The translations under genes were made by a program, and so were the position numbers. This document shows, in pieces, positions 34,104-46,100 of a stretch of DNA of 64,000 nucleotides. The notes under the pieces were generated by a model, which worked only from the letters and a program-made list of their open reading frames with translations, had not been told where the DNA came from and did no database searches. Within the stretch, counting starts at the first letter, position 1, and each line of letters begins with the position of its first letter. This DNA is from Artocarpus heterophyllus (taxonomy: Eukaryota; Streptophyta; Magnoliopsida; Rosales; Moraceae): contig CM046350.1 of NCBI GenBank assembly GCA_025403435.1, positions 34,476,062 to 34,540,061 of the forward strand, written 5' to 3'.

Positions 34104-37100
34104 ATTCTTCTTCTTTTCTTTCTTTTTTTTTTTAAAAAAAAAGTCTAGAAATCAAAATTATTAAAATAAACAAAAAGTCTCAAGCCTAATGATTTCCATA
34201 CCAACTTTCCAAAGTTGGGCTCCCAATAATTATATGCTCCTATTGCAATTTTGCAATGCATGGCATTAATATGCCAACAGTCATATCCTCAAAAAAAAAA
34301 AAAAAAAATCTAACAGTCATATACAATCAAACAACAATTATATTGTATATATTGAATATGAATTGATTGCATTTACATGAATCATGAATTGCTCGTAACC
34401 TAGTTCAAATTTTGGTCCATCTCGGTTCATATATAATTAAATAAAAAATCTCTGACTTTTGCACGTGACTTAATTCAAATTCTAGCACAGCTCAGCTTGT
34501 CTAGCTCTACATATGTTAAGCACAGTGCAACATTCTTTATTATACATTTACTGTGCATCAAAACTCATTTCTTCGAGGTCACTTCCTCTCTAAAATTTTT
34601 TATTCTCTCTCTACCTCTCAAATCCTCTCCCTTCTCTTTAGATCTTCTTCTTTCTCTCTCTAAAAATTTTCCAAAATTCTATAATTTTCTACCTCAATTC
34701 TTCTCAATCCTCATTCGGATTATCCATCAAGCCGCAAATCTCCTTCAGATTCCAAAAAAGCACCTACAATTTTCTACCTTGATTTTTCTTTCTTTTTCTT
34801 TTTTGTTTCCAACACTTGAGAAAGTACTTCCCATCACTTTCCCAAAACGTTCTCTGGAAGAAATACATGACTAGAATCATTCAACTGTGGATTCTCATAC
34901 CTTTTGGCATCCTTAGTGATGTGAAGATGATGATAGAAGGCAAGATTCAACCGAGTGACTTCAATCAAAGCATCGGCATATCAGGTATGGTTACCAGTCG
35001 TAATGCAATGAAAAGAAGAGCCCGCACCATATAAGTTACATGTAACAAATATGGACGACATAATTGTAGCAGTAAATGTATTTCACTTAGATTTGTGTCA
35101 ATAAATAGAGAGGATAAAATAAATTTCTAATGGGATGGACATTTTAAAGAGAACTTGGATAATCTCCATGCTTCTCTTCAAAACCATCTAAGTGGGAATG
35201 TTCAAGATGTAATTTCTAAACTCTAGCTCAAATTCTATGCAGAAAGACAATGCCTCAGAAGTATAGCATTTCAAGATCCTATACGCCAGATCGTAAAAAA
35301 ACTAGATAGGGAGTAAATCCTTGATCCATATGGGACGTTTAAGTGTTTGTTTGTTTTGAAATCGTTACAGCAGGTGTTTAATAATTTGTGTATTTTTTTT
35401 AAAAAAATGTATGTTTTTGTGTTAAAAGTATTTGTTTGTTTTTAGAAAGTCACAATAAGTGTTAAATAATTGATGTCTCTTTAATTTTATTGTTTTCTTT
35501 TAAAAATATGATCTTGTCAAGTACATGACGTGTTGTACTATAACATGTTTGAATTTTCGAATCTTATCTTGAAGTTTTAAGATTTGTGTCTTACTTTTTT
35601 AAAAGTTCTGCAGTAATTTGTCGTTTATGTTAGCTTTCTAGATTCGGTGCTCGTTTGTCAAAAAGCCTACAGTTTTTTATAGTGTCTTTTGTCAACTTGT
35701 TTTCAATTGTCAAAAGTTGTACAGTTCGATTCTCGTTTTTCAAAGTCGATCTAAATTTTCCAAACTATCTACATCTTTTCTTACTTTTTTTACCTGCGCA
35801 ATATTTTGTTTAGATTTTTTGATTGCTTGTTCTCCACCTACTTGTCTGTCTTCTTAGCCTTTTTATATTTTCATCTTCTTTAAAATCTCATTTAGGACTC
35901 AAAGTTTTGGTAGAGTGGACTTAAAACAAAACCAAAAAAATCAAGCAGTAAAAAAAGAGTTAGCCAGTCATACAAACCAAACATGTCTACCTCCCATTCA
36001 TCCAAAAAAAATAAAAAAAATATCTGTCTTTTATGGTTCTAGCCCTGAGAAAGATAAAGTCTCCCTCAATGCCACAAGAAACTTAAGAGAAGTTTTAGCA
36101 CGTAGAAAGATTAACCTAATCTATAGTGGTGGTAGTTTAAGATTGATGGGATGTGTGGCAACAATATCTCAATCTAGTGCTGCCGAAGTCCTAAGGATTA
36201 TCCCTAAAGTCCTAGCAGAGGGTAATCCTAGCAGAGGGTAATCTGTGTGGAAAAACCATAGATATAGAAACAAAAAAAAAAAAAAAGAGTTTCATGCATT
36301 GATAAACGTATTGATGCTATGACAAATATCTTTGATGTTTTCATAGCTCTACTTGTGGTTTGGGCACCCTAGAGAAAATGTTCATAGCTGCTAGTAGGTA
36401 CTTGTTGAGTCTTCACTCTAAACCTTTAGGACTTTTGAATGTTAATGGTTAATATTATGACAGTTTTTTACAGTTTTTAGATCAAGTTGTGGAAGAAAAC
36501 TTCATTGTAAAGTCAGGAAGATAAATCCTTGTTATTGCTTCAACAATCAAGAAACTACTAGATAATGCAAGTCATCCATCCAGAGTCTGACACTACAACG
36601 TTCAAGTTTGATTGGGAGAAAGGAAGTAGGAAGTGGCTATTGGATTTAAGCCTCCACCTAAATCTTTTGGTTTTAGCCACAACATGTTCATTCGTATTTC
36701 TTATGTTCTGAATAACTGCTCTCCTCCAAATCGTATATTTCTTGTAGCATGTTGTTGTTAAAACCTTCAGATTCATTGACTTAAGAGTTGGGATGACCAA
36801 TATTACAGAGTAAGTAGCACTCTCGAAATGCATCCCGCTTAAAGTCTGATCTTTTGTATTATCGATGCTTCTATATTCTTTATGCATGCATGATTAGGAT
36901 AACTGATTATATGGAGTGCTTTGTACTCTCAAAATGTATTCACATCATGTTTGTAACATATGACATTCTATAAATGTTTTGTGGAAATGCTCCATAGAAA
37001 TACATATACATATATATAATATTTGTTTCGAGTGTGCATTTTGAGAGAGAATAGCTATTTATAGGAGGGCCTGCCAAGCTTGTCTATAATTTTAAGTTCC

Positions 37101-37419
37101 TTCTGAATTCTCTATATATTATCTTAACGTGCATTTTTAATATAAATACTTGTGTTATTTATTTTATTATTATGTTTTAATTTATCTTTAGACTCATCCC
37201 GTATTGTACAGCGAGGTCAAAGTGATATGATATGTTTTATATAATTTTGAGAAGCATGATTAGATATTAAAGACCCTATACATATCGGTAAGGATATGAG
37301 AGAATTAGGCATTACATGATCTCATCTTATAATCTTATATAATCTTTTTTTTTATTTTTTATTTTTTATTTTTTGAAAAAGAGTTTTTCTTTATTTATCA
37401 AAAGGTATTATTACCTTAT
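34104..37419. other. 3.3-kb insert carrying a LOG-type pseudogene
   Basis: It lies between the two 19-bp repeats. It opens with a T-rich run, has a CT-rich stretch at 34590-34710, the LOG-like pseudogene at 35915-36590 and T-rich runs near 37345-37375. The open frames at 34497-34874 and 34816-35034 carry no domain I recognise. The origin of the whole piece is unclear. Confidence 0.45.
35915..36590 (+). pseudogene. LOG-like cytokinin riboside phosphoribohydrolase pseudogene, intronless
   Basis: LOG enzymes release active cytokinin bases from their riboside monophosphates. From 36005 the frame reads KKISVFYGSSPEKDK, then INLIYSGGSLRLMGC and IIPKVLAEG, matching the N-terminal half of the family. 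After a stop at 36239 the homology continues in broken frames: a decayed PGGxGTLEE region near 36350-36378 with a frameshift, then SKPLGLLNVNG near 36420-36450 (in-frame TAA follows), then FLDQVVEENFI and a further stop. A 16-bp phrase is tandemly duplicated at 36212-36241. Family genes normally have several introns and none is visible, so this looks like a processed copy. The remnant resembles the SKPLGLLNVNGYYD subgroup. Not functional. Confidence 0.82.
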
Positions 37420-37971
37420 GGCCCTAGCCCAACCCAAATGTTTTCCCAAATGACCCAAATGCCGGCTTGAACGGCCCTCCCCTGTATTTGGTCCATTGGG
37501 CTTTTGGGTTAGGCTGGGCCGAGTATTTCATCATTTGGGCTGGCCTAGTTTGACCTTGAGAAAAAATCGAGCTAGGCCAGCCAACCCATTTTTGTATCAT
37601 GGCCTGCATAGGCCGTGCTGAGCCTAGTCAGGTGGCCCACAGCTCTAACCACAATGCTTCACATCCTTACCTAACTTATACTATATAACTAGTTGATAGT
37701 ACGTACAATAAATGGGCGTATTGGTTTATACATTTTTTTGATATGGGAACTTAAAAACATGAATAAATTAGTGTAACATGTTTCTGAAACAAAGATTATG
37801 ATCGACATAAATATAGAAACTTAATTAGGGAAATATATAAGAAAAAATGATGTTTAAATAAGACATATTTTAAGAAAAATTATATTCTAACAAGGCAATT
37901 ATGAGACCAACAACAGTTATAAAGAGCACATTCGACAAAATATTTAAGTACCTCTTTAATGGAATGTATTA

Positions 37972-38720
37972 TGTTGAGGTGTTGAGATCCCGGCCGGAGC
38001 CTGGCGGGCAGCCTCTAACGTATTGCCGGGGAGGCAGCCCGGCTCGACCCCGAGTGTCTCCAGCTGAGTTCCCAGGGAGGTCGGGAGCCCCCACGCGGAT
38101 TTGCCTCCCGCGGGGGGAGCTTGTCCCCTAGGGGTTTGAACCTGTGACCTCTTGTATAAGAGGCCTTAAGGTAACCCCCAAGTACTAATCCATCCAATTC
38201 CTGGCGGGGATCTCAACACCTCAACATATAAACGCGTTTTATGTTGAGGTGTTGAGATCCCCGGCCAGAGCCTGGCGGGCACCTCTAACGTATTGTCGGG
38301 GAGGCTGCCTGGCTCGACCCCGAGTGTCCCCAGCCGAGTTATCCAGCCGAGTTCCAGGAGGTCGGGAGCCCCCACGCGGATTTGCCTCCCGCGGGGGGAG
38401 CGTGTCCCCCAGGGGTTTGAACCTGTGATCTCTTGTATAAGAGGCCTTAAGGTAACCCCCAGGTACCAATCCCTCCAATTGGAGGGATTGGTACCTGGGG
38501 GTTACCTTAAGGCCTCTTATACAAGAGATCACAGGTTCAAACCCCTGGGGGACACGCTCCCCCCGCGGGAGGCAAATCCGCGTGGGGGCTCCCGACCTCC
38601 CTGGGAACTCGGCTGGGATATAACTCGGCTGGGGACACTCGGGGTCGAGCCGGGCAGCCTCCCCGGCAATACGTTAGAGGTGCCCACTAGGCTCCGGCCG
38701 GGGATCTCAACACCTCAACA
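37972..38720. mobile_element. GC-rich foldback element of three repeat units
   Basis: Three copies of a roughly 250-bp unit: two direct (37972-38226 and 38242-38478) and a third inverted (38479-38720) meeting the second tail to tail at a perfect palindrome centre. The outer ends are TGTTGAGGTGTTGAGATC inverted, flanked by TATTA at 37967-37971 and 38721-38725. Unit 1 itself has inverted ends. Each unit has a GGTTCAAACC box on one strand (38133-38142, 38414-38423, 38534-38543), close to an RNA polymerase III B box. GC content is far above the surroundings. Open frames inside it are by-products of the symmetry. Confidence 0.75.
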
Positions 38721-40458
38721 TATTACATAATAGGGATCAATTAAAAGTAAGTATTTTGATGGTGTATTTTAAAACAAAACAAATGAGATTGTGAAGAAAG
38801 GGAAAAAAAAAGAAAAATAAAAAAAGAAATGTTGTATTTCAAAATAAAGCAAATGAAATTGTAAAAGAGAAAAAAAATGTAAGAATGTAAAAATAAAAAA
38901 TAAAAAACACAATGTCAAAAAAAAGAGAAAAACCATAAAGGGGATGAAGGCACAACAACAACAAAAGGGGGAGAAAGAGACAAAACATTTCAAAAAAAAA
39001 AAAAACCGAGAATGCAATATTTCTTCCCAGCTCCCTCAGAGACAGAATGTTTCATCTCTTAGGCTGACAAAATGGCCACGTGTCAACAGCACATTGATTT
39101 GCACATTGAGATTTTATATATGTTCAGATATGAAACAGGATGTTTTATTTTTTAAAAATACATATGCATACATACATATACATCAAAAAATGTATATACA
39201 TATATTGAAGTTATTAGATAGTAGTATCATTTAATTAAGCATCACAAACGTTTGTCTTAATAAAGTTTGGAATTGCTTTGCTATGTGTTTTTATTGTTGT
39301 TGTGATGCTATGGACCAGAAAGCAAGTAGGTATTTTGTAAATATTTTATTAAGTTGTTGTAAATCTATGCAAGAAGCAAAATTCTAGTTGTTTGGTAAAT
39401 TATCTATAACATTACCGTAGAGATGTATAATTATGAAAGCAAACATATTTCACTATACACATTTATAGCTTTGATTTTTAGTTTTAATTTTAAGTTGAAC
39501 CTTCATAATATTTTTACATTCAAATAGGAAAAATAATTCAATTTTAATTTTATTATTTAGCTAACGCAAGGATAAAAAGTGAAACAAAGTTTAAAATAAT
39601 AATAATGAAAAATAAGGACCAAATCAGGATATCTTAAAATTTCCTCAAACATTTAACACCCAGATAAAAACTGAAACAAAATACAGGTTAGACATCAAAT
39701 TGAGATATTTTAAAAGTAATGAACCAAAGTAGGAGTAAGGGTAAAATTCATGGACCATTTGTGCATTTATTAAAAACATTTAAAAGAAAATAGCATTAAC
39801 GATGGCTAGACGATTTTAAAGAGGAGAAAAGGCACCGAATCGACTTTGGAGTTTTTGAAATTTTTATGTAAAATGTATTACTGATTTCTATATCCCAAAA
39901 TTAATGCATCCAGGCAACTGTGGCATTAGTTTTTACCCACTTAACAAGGGTAATGAAGGAAAGGAACTTTTATAGAAAAATTAATTCGCCATTTAAAAGA
40001 TAAAAGAGTTTTTAGCTCATGGTTTGTGAACTAATAAGTTAGTAAGTACTTAGTTCTTAAATTGAAATAAATAAAAATTCATGAAATTCTTAGAAACATT
40101 GCAAAAGGGGAAAAAAAAAAAAAAACCAAAATTGCTTACAACCATTAGTATATCTTCCCCATGGAATTCTTCCGCTCCACATCTGCGTGTTGGCATGTAG
40201 GTAGTACGTCGTTCTCTTAATTAATGTCTAATTGCCAACCTTTGAGGAAAAAAAGTCTAATTGGCCACACAAATGGAATTTGATATTAGGTTGTCTTCCT
40301 TGCTTTGGAGTTTTGATCAGTTAGGGATACAATATAGCTAGATAAGAAACTACCACACACACGCACGCATATATATAAGTATATACTCACACATTAGATG
40401 AGTATCATCCGTGTATCCACAATAAATAAATAAATAAATACGTGTATATTTGTATGCG
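38721..40458. other. AT-rich intergenic DNA, nothing recognised
   Basis: Purine-rich AAAAGAAA/GAGAAAAA runs at 38770-39010, ATAC-type simple repeats near 39165-39205, and an AAAT tetranucleotide run just before element B. No supported gene. Confidence 0.4.
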
Positions 40459-40682
40459 TGTAACACCCGTCAATTTTCATGTAACAAAAATTGTTAGATA
40501 AGTAATGATGTTAAGTATTTTTCCCTTATGATATAATGTTACAAACTATTTTATTTTAAGTATGATGACAGGTGACGATCACGTGAAATTGATGTGCTTA
40601 AGGTGTTCATGTCATTTATGTTGTATGCTTAATAATTATTTAGCAATCAATTAATGCTTTATTATATTGAGTGTATGTGGCA

Positions 40683-40788
40683 GTTCGGCAGGCCAAATTA
40701 TCCCTCACAAAACGGCAGGCCAATGGATTTAATTGGCAGGCCGGACCTTATGACTCCAACAGGCCGAAGTAAGCCATCGGCAAGCCAA
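40683..40788 (-). promoter_or_regulatory. TCGGCAGGCCGA motif cluster 1, element B 5' LTR
   Basis: Five decayed copies (TTCGGCAGGCC, ACGGCAGGCC, TTGGCAGGCCGG, AACAGGCCGAAG, ATCGGCAAGCC), in the same place and orientation as in element A. Confidence 0.45.
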
Positions 40789-41978
40789 ATACAGCTGATG
40801 AGTAATCAGCAGGTAATCACCAAAATTGTGGCATTGATGATTGGATATGATTGGATGTAAATTTTTGGATGATTGGCATGTTTTGGTCCTTTTCCTTATT
40901 TTATGTGAGAGAATAATTGACTTTTATGATCATTTGAGTAAATTGATAAGGTTTCCTACTTTTCACACTTCAAAATCGGGTAAGTAGAACAAATTATTTT
41001 GACCTTCCCTTAATATCCTTCATCTCACATGTAATTCTTCTAGCAAAAAAAAAAAAGTCCTACCATAAAGAAAGTCATTCACCTTGTTCGATCATTTTTT
41101 TTCCAGCATATTGTTCCCACTCCCACAAAGTTTTCTTAGACTCTCTCTTCCTTTTCTCTCACGCTCTCTCTCCTTCTTCTCCTTTTCTCCACGATTTCTT
41201 CCTCTTCTCTCCTTCAATTTTGCTGCAAATATTTGAATAAAATATTGAGTATTCTTCTGGGTGAACTCAAGGAAATTAGAGAAGAATCGTTTTGAGGTAA
41301 GAAAGCATTCTAGATTAATCCTGAAATTTTATTTTCTCTATAATCCAACCCCTTTAACTCTATGTACAGATTTCCGTTTACAATGAAATTTTATTATGAT
41401 ATCATGTATGTGTTATGAGATATTCCTAAAAATTTCATGCCATTTAGAGATTTCTATGTTGAGATATTAAATTTTTAGTCTTTGTCACTCATAGTAAACT
41501 GTTGCTGATTGGTTATATTGCACAAAAATATAGTCTTTGTTCACAATGCAAATGAATGTCATTTTGCATGAAATTTGGCAGATATATTCATGTATATATT
41601 AAGTGTTGAACTGGAAAGTCTCATGGTGAAATGATGACTATTGTATGTGTTATTGAATTATGAATACATAAGGGTCAGGCAGGTATTAGTATTGTAGTTT
41701 TTGCATGAGTACTTATAAGTTGGTAAAATATATTTGTGTTCATGTATTTCTTGAAATAGAGGTGTGAATAATGTATTATTGTATTGGAGGATTCCTTGAA
41801 TATAGATAAATGTTAATTTTATTTTTGTATGAATGTATGACATGAACATTTCAAGAAGTGAGCACATCGAGACTGCGACAACGTCATCTAAAGAAATGGT
41901 TTAGTAAGCAAGTCAAGTAAGCATGTTCTATGCAAGTTCAATGAATGTCTTGATGATGAAAATTGCAAAAGCTTAAAA

Positions 41979-41979
<1 letters not shown>

Positions 41980-42016
<37 letters not shown>
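41980..42016. repeat. TA dinucleotide microsatellite
   Basis: 37 uninterrupted bases of alternating T and A inside the 5' LTR of element B. The equivalent place in the 3' LTR (about 49482-49496) has a much shorter run. Confidence 0.9.
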
Positions 42017-42019
<3 letters not shown>

Positions 42020-42561
42020 TATATGCATCACTTAAATAAGTGTTGCACATCCTATGTTATGTTATGTTTATGTTTATGATGTCATGTTTGGTTTGGGATT
42101 AGCTACCCCTCTCATCTCATGACGACGCACATACAACGATGATAATGGTGCAACACTTGGTCCCTTAAAGATAAAATGAATGAAGTTTTGATATGAATAA
42201 TGTAATAAAAGATATGTTCTATATGAGACTGTGCCAAGTGCACTCTTATGTTGATGATGATTATGATTATAATGTCTCATAAAAATGTTCATAAAATGTT
42301 TTATCTTGTGAGATTAGAAAGCGTACTTACTAAGCTTTTGCTTACTTAGTCCTACAACATGTTGTAGATAAAGGTAAGAAGATTATGGAATAGGTGGAAA
42401 GCAAGGGCAGGCGTGTGAGCTATGTACGATGGATTGAAAACATAAGAAACTAAGAAAGAAGTTTTTAAATTTTTAAACTATGTTTTTATTACTTTGTATG
42501 TTTATTTCCTGCGTTATGAGATATTAAGACTTGTTTTTAATTATCTTGAATTTTGTAGAAA

Positions 42562-42696
42562 ATCGGCCTACCGATCATTATTGATCGGTGTGCCAGTGTT
42601 GGAATCGGCCTACCGATCTTAGTGATTTTAAATTGTTGAAGTTTGGACTGTCGGTCATGTTCAGCCTGTCGGTGTCTAAAGTTCGGCCTACCGAAC
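42562..42696 (+). promoter_or_regulatory. TCGGCCTGCCGA motif cluster 2, element B 5' LTR
   Basis: ATCGGCCTACCGAT at 42562 and 42604, a decayed TCAGCCTGTCGG near 42661, and TTCGGCCTACCGAAC at 42682. All look like TCGGCCTGCCGA with a G-to-A change in the second half. Confidence 0.45.
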
Positions 42697-42941
42697 TATG
42701 AACAAAATTATTTAATGATTTTAAATTATATTTACATTATGGCTTCATTAGCTTGGTATTGATGAATTGTTTAAATAAATATAGAAGGTTTTGAAATATT
42801 GATATTTAAAAAAAAAGTATACATGGATCCTGGGATATGTTTGCAAACCATGTTTGAAATTAAAATAGTATATCTAAATAATAGTAACGTAGATGAATAT
42901 AACGACATATCTGACGTCTATAAGGGAGCATTACAGGCTTT

Positions 42942-42953
42942 TAGTATCAAAGC
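42942..42953 (+). other. Decayed initiator tRNA-Met primer site (element B)
   Basis: TAGTATCAAAGC in place of TGGTATCAGAGC: two G-to-A changes, seven bases after the LTR end. Confidence 0.8.
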
Positions 42954-43165
42954 AAATTTTCGTTTTCAATTCATATCGCCACACGTCAATCTAAGTCTTC
43001 TAAGTAAGTATATTCTAAGATAATTGTTAAGGATGCAAGTTTGATGATAAGTCTAAAATTTAGTTGCTTAATGATAACTACCCTAGTGCATAATTTAGTA
43101 GTGAAATCCTGTCTCATAAATTAAAAGATTATTCCTAAGTTCCTAACTTTTTTAGGAAATCAACG

Positions 43166-46100
43166 ATGGACGCTGAAGAAGAATGCAAACCGTGCTCAAA
43201 CCAATGAAAGGCTAATGATGATGATTGCCGAGCTACAAAGGCAACTTGAGGAGCAAAGAAGAGAATTTGAAGAACTAAGAGCTAATGGTCAAGGTGGTGA
43301 AAGACAAGGCAATGACATGCTGCCTCCTCCTCCTCCTCCTCCTCCTCCTTCGCTTCCCCAACCCCAAGTAGATGAAGTCCCAGCTCCTGTAGCAGAACCA
43401 AGACCGTTCTATCAGGAACCACTATTACTTAGATGGAAGAGGGTCAAGCCAGCAGATTTTGAAGGTTCCAAAGAGTTGCTCAAGGATGGCTAAAGACAAT
43501 TGAGGCCACTCTAAAACTCATGGGTTTCACAAATAATGAGAAGGTTCTCTGTGCGTCGTACTGCCTTACCATGGAGGCCAAAATTTGGCGGGATGGAATC
43601 AAACAGAGCAGGAATGCCGATGAGATGACATAGGCTGATTTCGTTCATGAATTTAATACGAAGTTCTTCCACATGAACATTACTCGCAAGCATTATGATG
43701 AGTTTGAGAACCTACGCTAGGGAGACATGTCGGTTACGAATCTGGTGGCTAAATTTGACTAGTTGGCATGACTATGCCTAGGAATGGTTAGCAATGAAAG
43801 TGAAAGGGCTACAAGATTGATTAGAGTCCTCAGGCCAGAGATTGCTGCAATTGTGGATGGGGCAAGCCCACCTAGGAACCAGGAACAGGTTGTCTTAAAG
43901 GTGCAACTTGCTGAATTTCATCTGTCGAAGCTAAGAAGAAACCAGCCTCAACAAGGTCAATCGGTGACCAATGCAAGCACCTAGAACCACCCCCAAAATA
44001 GGAACAACAACATCAACAACTAGAATTAGAGGAACAACAAAAGGAAGGGCAACCCTCAGAACCAGTAAAGTCAAGGTAATAAGAAGCATAATGGTGGCCA
44101 GTTCAACAACAATAACAGACAGATCCAACCATGCACCAAATGTGGGAAGAAACATCTAGGTGAATGTCATTTAGGGACGAACTAGTGTTTCATTTATGGA
44201 CATGAAGATCACTTTGCTAAGAACTGCCCCAACTAGACTAATGTTGAAGCCCAACAAAAAGCTCTTCATGCCTAACTCCATCATATGCAAGCCGCCTTAG
44301 ACGGACCGCAGATTAGTTAAGGAAGACTTGAAGCCCCACCTACTAATGCCCTCATCTATACAATGACGAGAGAACAGGTAGCTGCTGAAGCCTCCAATGT
44401 GGTCACATGTCAGATTTCAAGTCTTTCTAATAATGCACATGTTCTCTTTGATATGGGTGCCACACATTCTTTCGTATCATCGTCCTTTGCTAAGAAGTGA
44501 GGGGTTCGTTTAGAACCAATGAGATAGGGATTCACTACAACACTACCCTCTGGGGAAGTAATGATATCTACACACTATTTGTACACTATTCATCAATGGA
44601 TTTCTGAAAGGAAACTCTTCGTCGATCTTATTATGATCGATATGTATGATTATGCAATGATTTTTAGGATGGATTTTCTAAGCAAGTACAATGCTTCCAT
44701 CGAATGCCAGAAACAAAAGTACTCTTCCATCTAGAAGCTGAACAAAAGTTCGTGTATGTGGGCGAGTCTAGAAGGAAGCCAAATATGTTTTTGTCAGCCA
44801 TGAAAGCAAGGAAGTTGTTAGCAAGCGGCTACAAGGGTTACTTGGCGAACATCGTAGACAAAAGACAAGAAGAAAAGGCAAGGATTAAAGATGTGGTAGT
44901 AGTACAAGAATTTCCAAAGGTGTTTCCAGATGATCTGTCAAGCTTAACCCCCTGATAGAGAGATTGAATTTGAGATCGAGCTCGCTCCAAGCACCAACCC
45001 TATTTTGAAGGCACCATATAGAATAGCCCCAGCAGAGTTGAAGGGGCTTCATTCTCAACTAAAGGAACTGCTCGACAAAGATTTCATCAGACCAAGTCAC
45101 TCACCTTGGGGAGCCCCAGTCTTATTTGTCAAGAAGAAGGATGGATCTCTGAGACTTTACATCGACTATAGAGAGCTGAATAAGGTGACAATCAATAATA
45201 AGTACCTATTGCCTCAAATCAATGACTTGTTTGATTAACTTAAAGGTGCATCTGTGTTCTTAAACATTGATCTGCGGTTGAGATACCACCAGTTGAAGAT
45301 TAAAGGAAGAGACATCCCAAAAATAGCCTTTAGATCAAGGTATAGTCACTATGAATTTGTGGTTATGTCTTTCAATCTAACGAATGCGCCTGCAGCCTTC
45401 ATAGACTTGATGAATCGAGTATTCAAGGATTTCCTCGACAAATTTGTCATTGTGTTTATCGACGATATTCTTGTTTATTCGAAGAGTCAGGAAGAACATG
45501 CTAAGCATCTGAGAATTGTGCTGGAGACATTAAGGAGACACAAGTTGTATGAAAAGTTCTCTAAGTCTGAATTCTGACTTAACAGAATGTCTTTCTTAGG
45601 GCATGTAGTATCAAAGGAAGGGATAATGGTAGATCCTGCTAAAGTAGAAGCTATCCTCAACTAGAAACAATCGAAGAATGCAAGTGAGATAAGGAGCTTC
45701 TTGAGTCTAGCTTGTTATTACCATAAATTTGTGGAAGATTTTTCTATGATAGCAGCGTCACTCACAAATCTAACTCGCAAAGGAAAGAAGTTTGAATGGA
45801 CAGATGCATATGAGAAGAGTTTCCAAGAATTGAAGAAAAGGTTAACTACAGCTCCAGTCTTGGCCATTCCTAAAGGGAACGACAGATTTGTAATTTATAG
45901 TGATGCTTTGAAGATGGGCCTTGGTGCTGTTTTGATATAGAATGACAGAGTGATAGCTTATGCCTCGAGACAACTAAAGGATTATGAGAAGAACTATACT
46001 ACTCATGATCTCGAACTAGCAACCATAGTTTTTGCATTAAAGATATGGAGGCATTACTTTATGGAGTCCAATGCAAGATCTTCACTGATCATCAAAGTTT

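Larger units (their letters stand above)
34003..37647. mobile_element. hAT-like element interrupted by a 3.3-kb insert
   Basis: The ends are TAGAGCTGT on both sides in inverted orientation. Flanking 8-mers ATCACAAC (33995-34002) and ACCACAAT (37648-37655) match at 6 of 8, differing only by transitions. Both end regions are GGCCC/GGGCTGGGCC-rich, as in a widespread class of plant hAT MITEs. The end segments together make about 330 bp; the middle is foreign and is flanked by an exact 19-bp direct repeat. Confidence 0.6.
40459..42935 (+). repeat. 5' LTR of element B
   Basis: 2477 bp. Shorter than the 3' LTR, mainly through a loss of about 110 bp near 41920-41940 and one near 42630. Motif clusters lie at 40683-40788 (reversed) and 42562-42696 (forward). 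A pure TA run at 41980-42016 is much longer than in the other LTR. Confidence 0.9.

Noticed and set aside
34497..34874. 125-aa frame rich in Ser, Leu and Phe
   Set aside because: Low-complexity translation of a CT-rich stretch, no domain or homologue recognised.
38530..38545. tRNA gene suggested by GGTTCAAACC
   Set aside because: Only the B-box-like part is convincing; no cloverleaf or good A box could be drawn.
38293..38730. 145-aa open frame in the foldback element
   Set aside because: It exists because GC-rich DNA has few stops; its two halves come from the inverted repeat, and no domain is seen.
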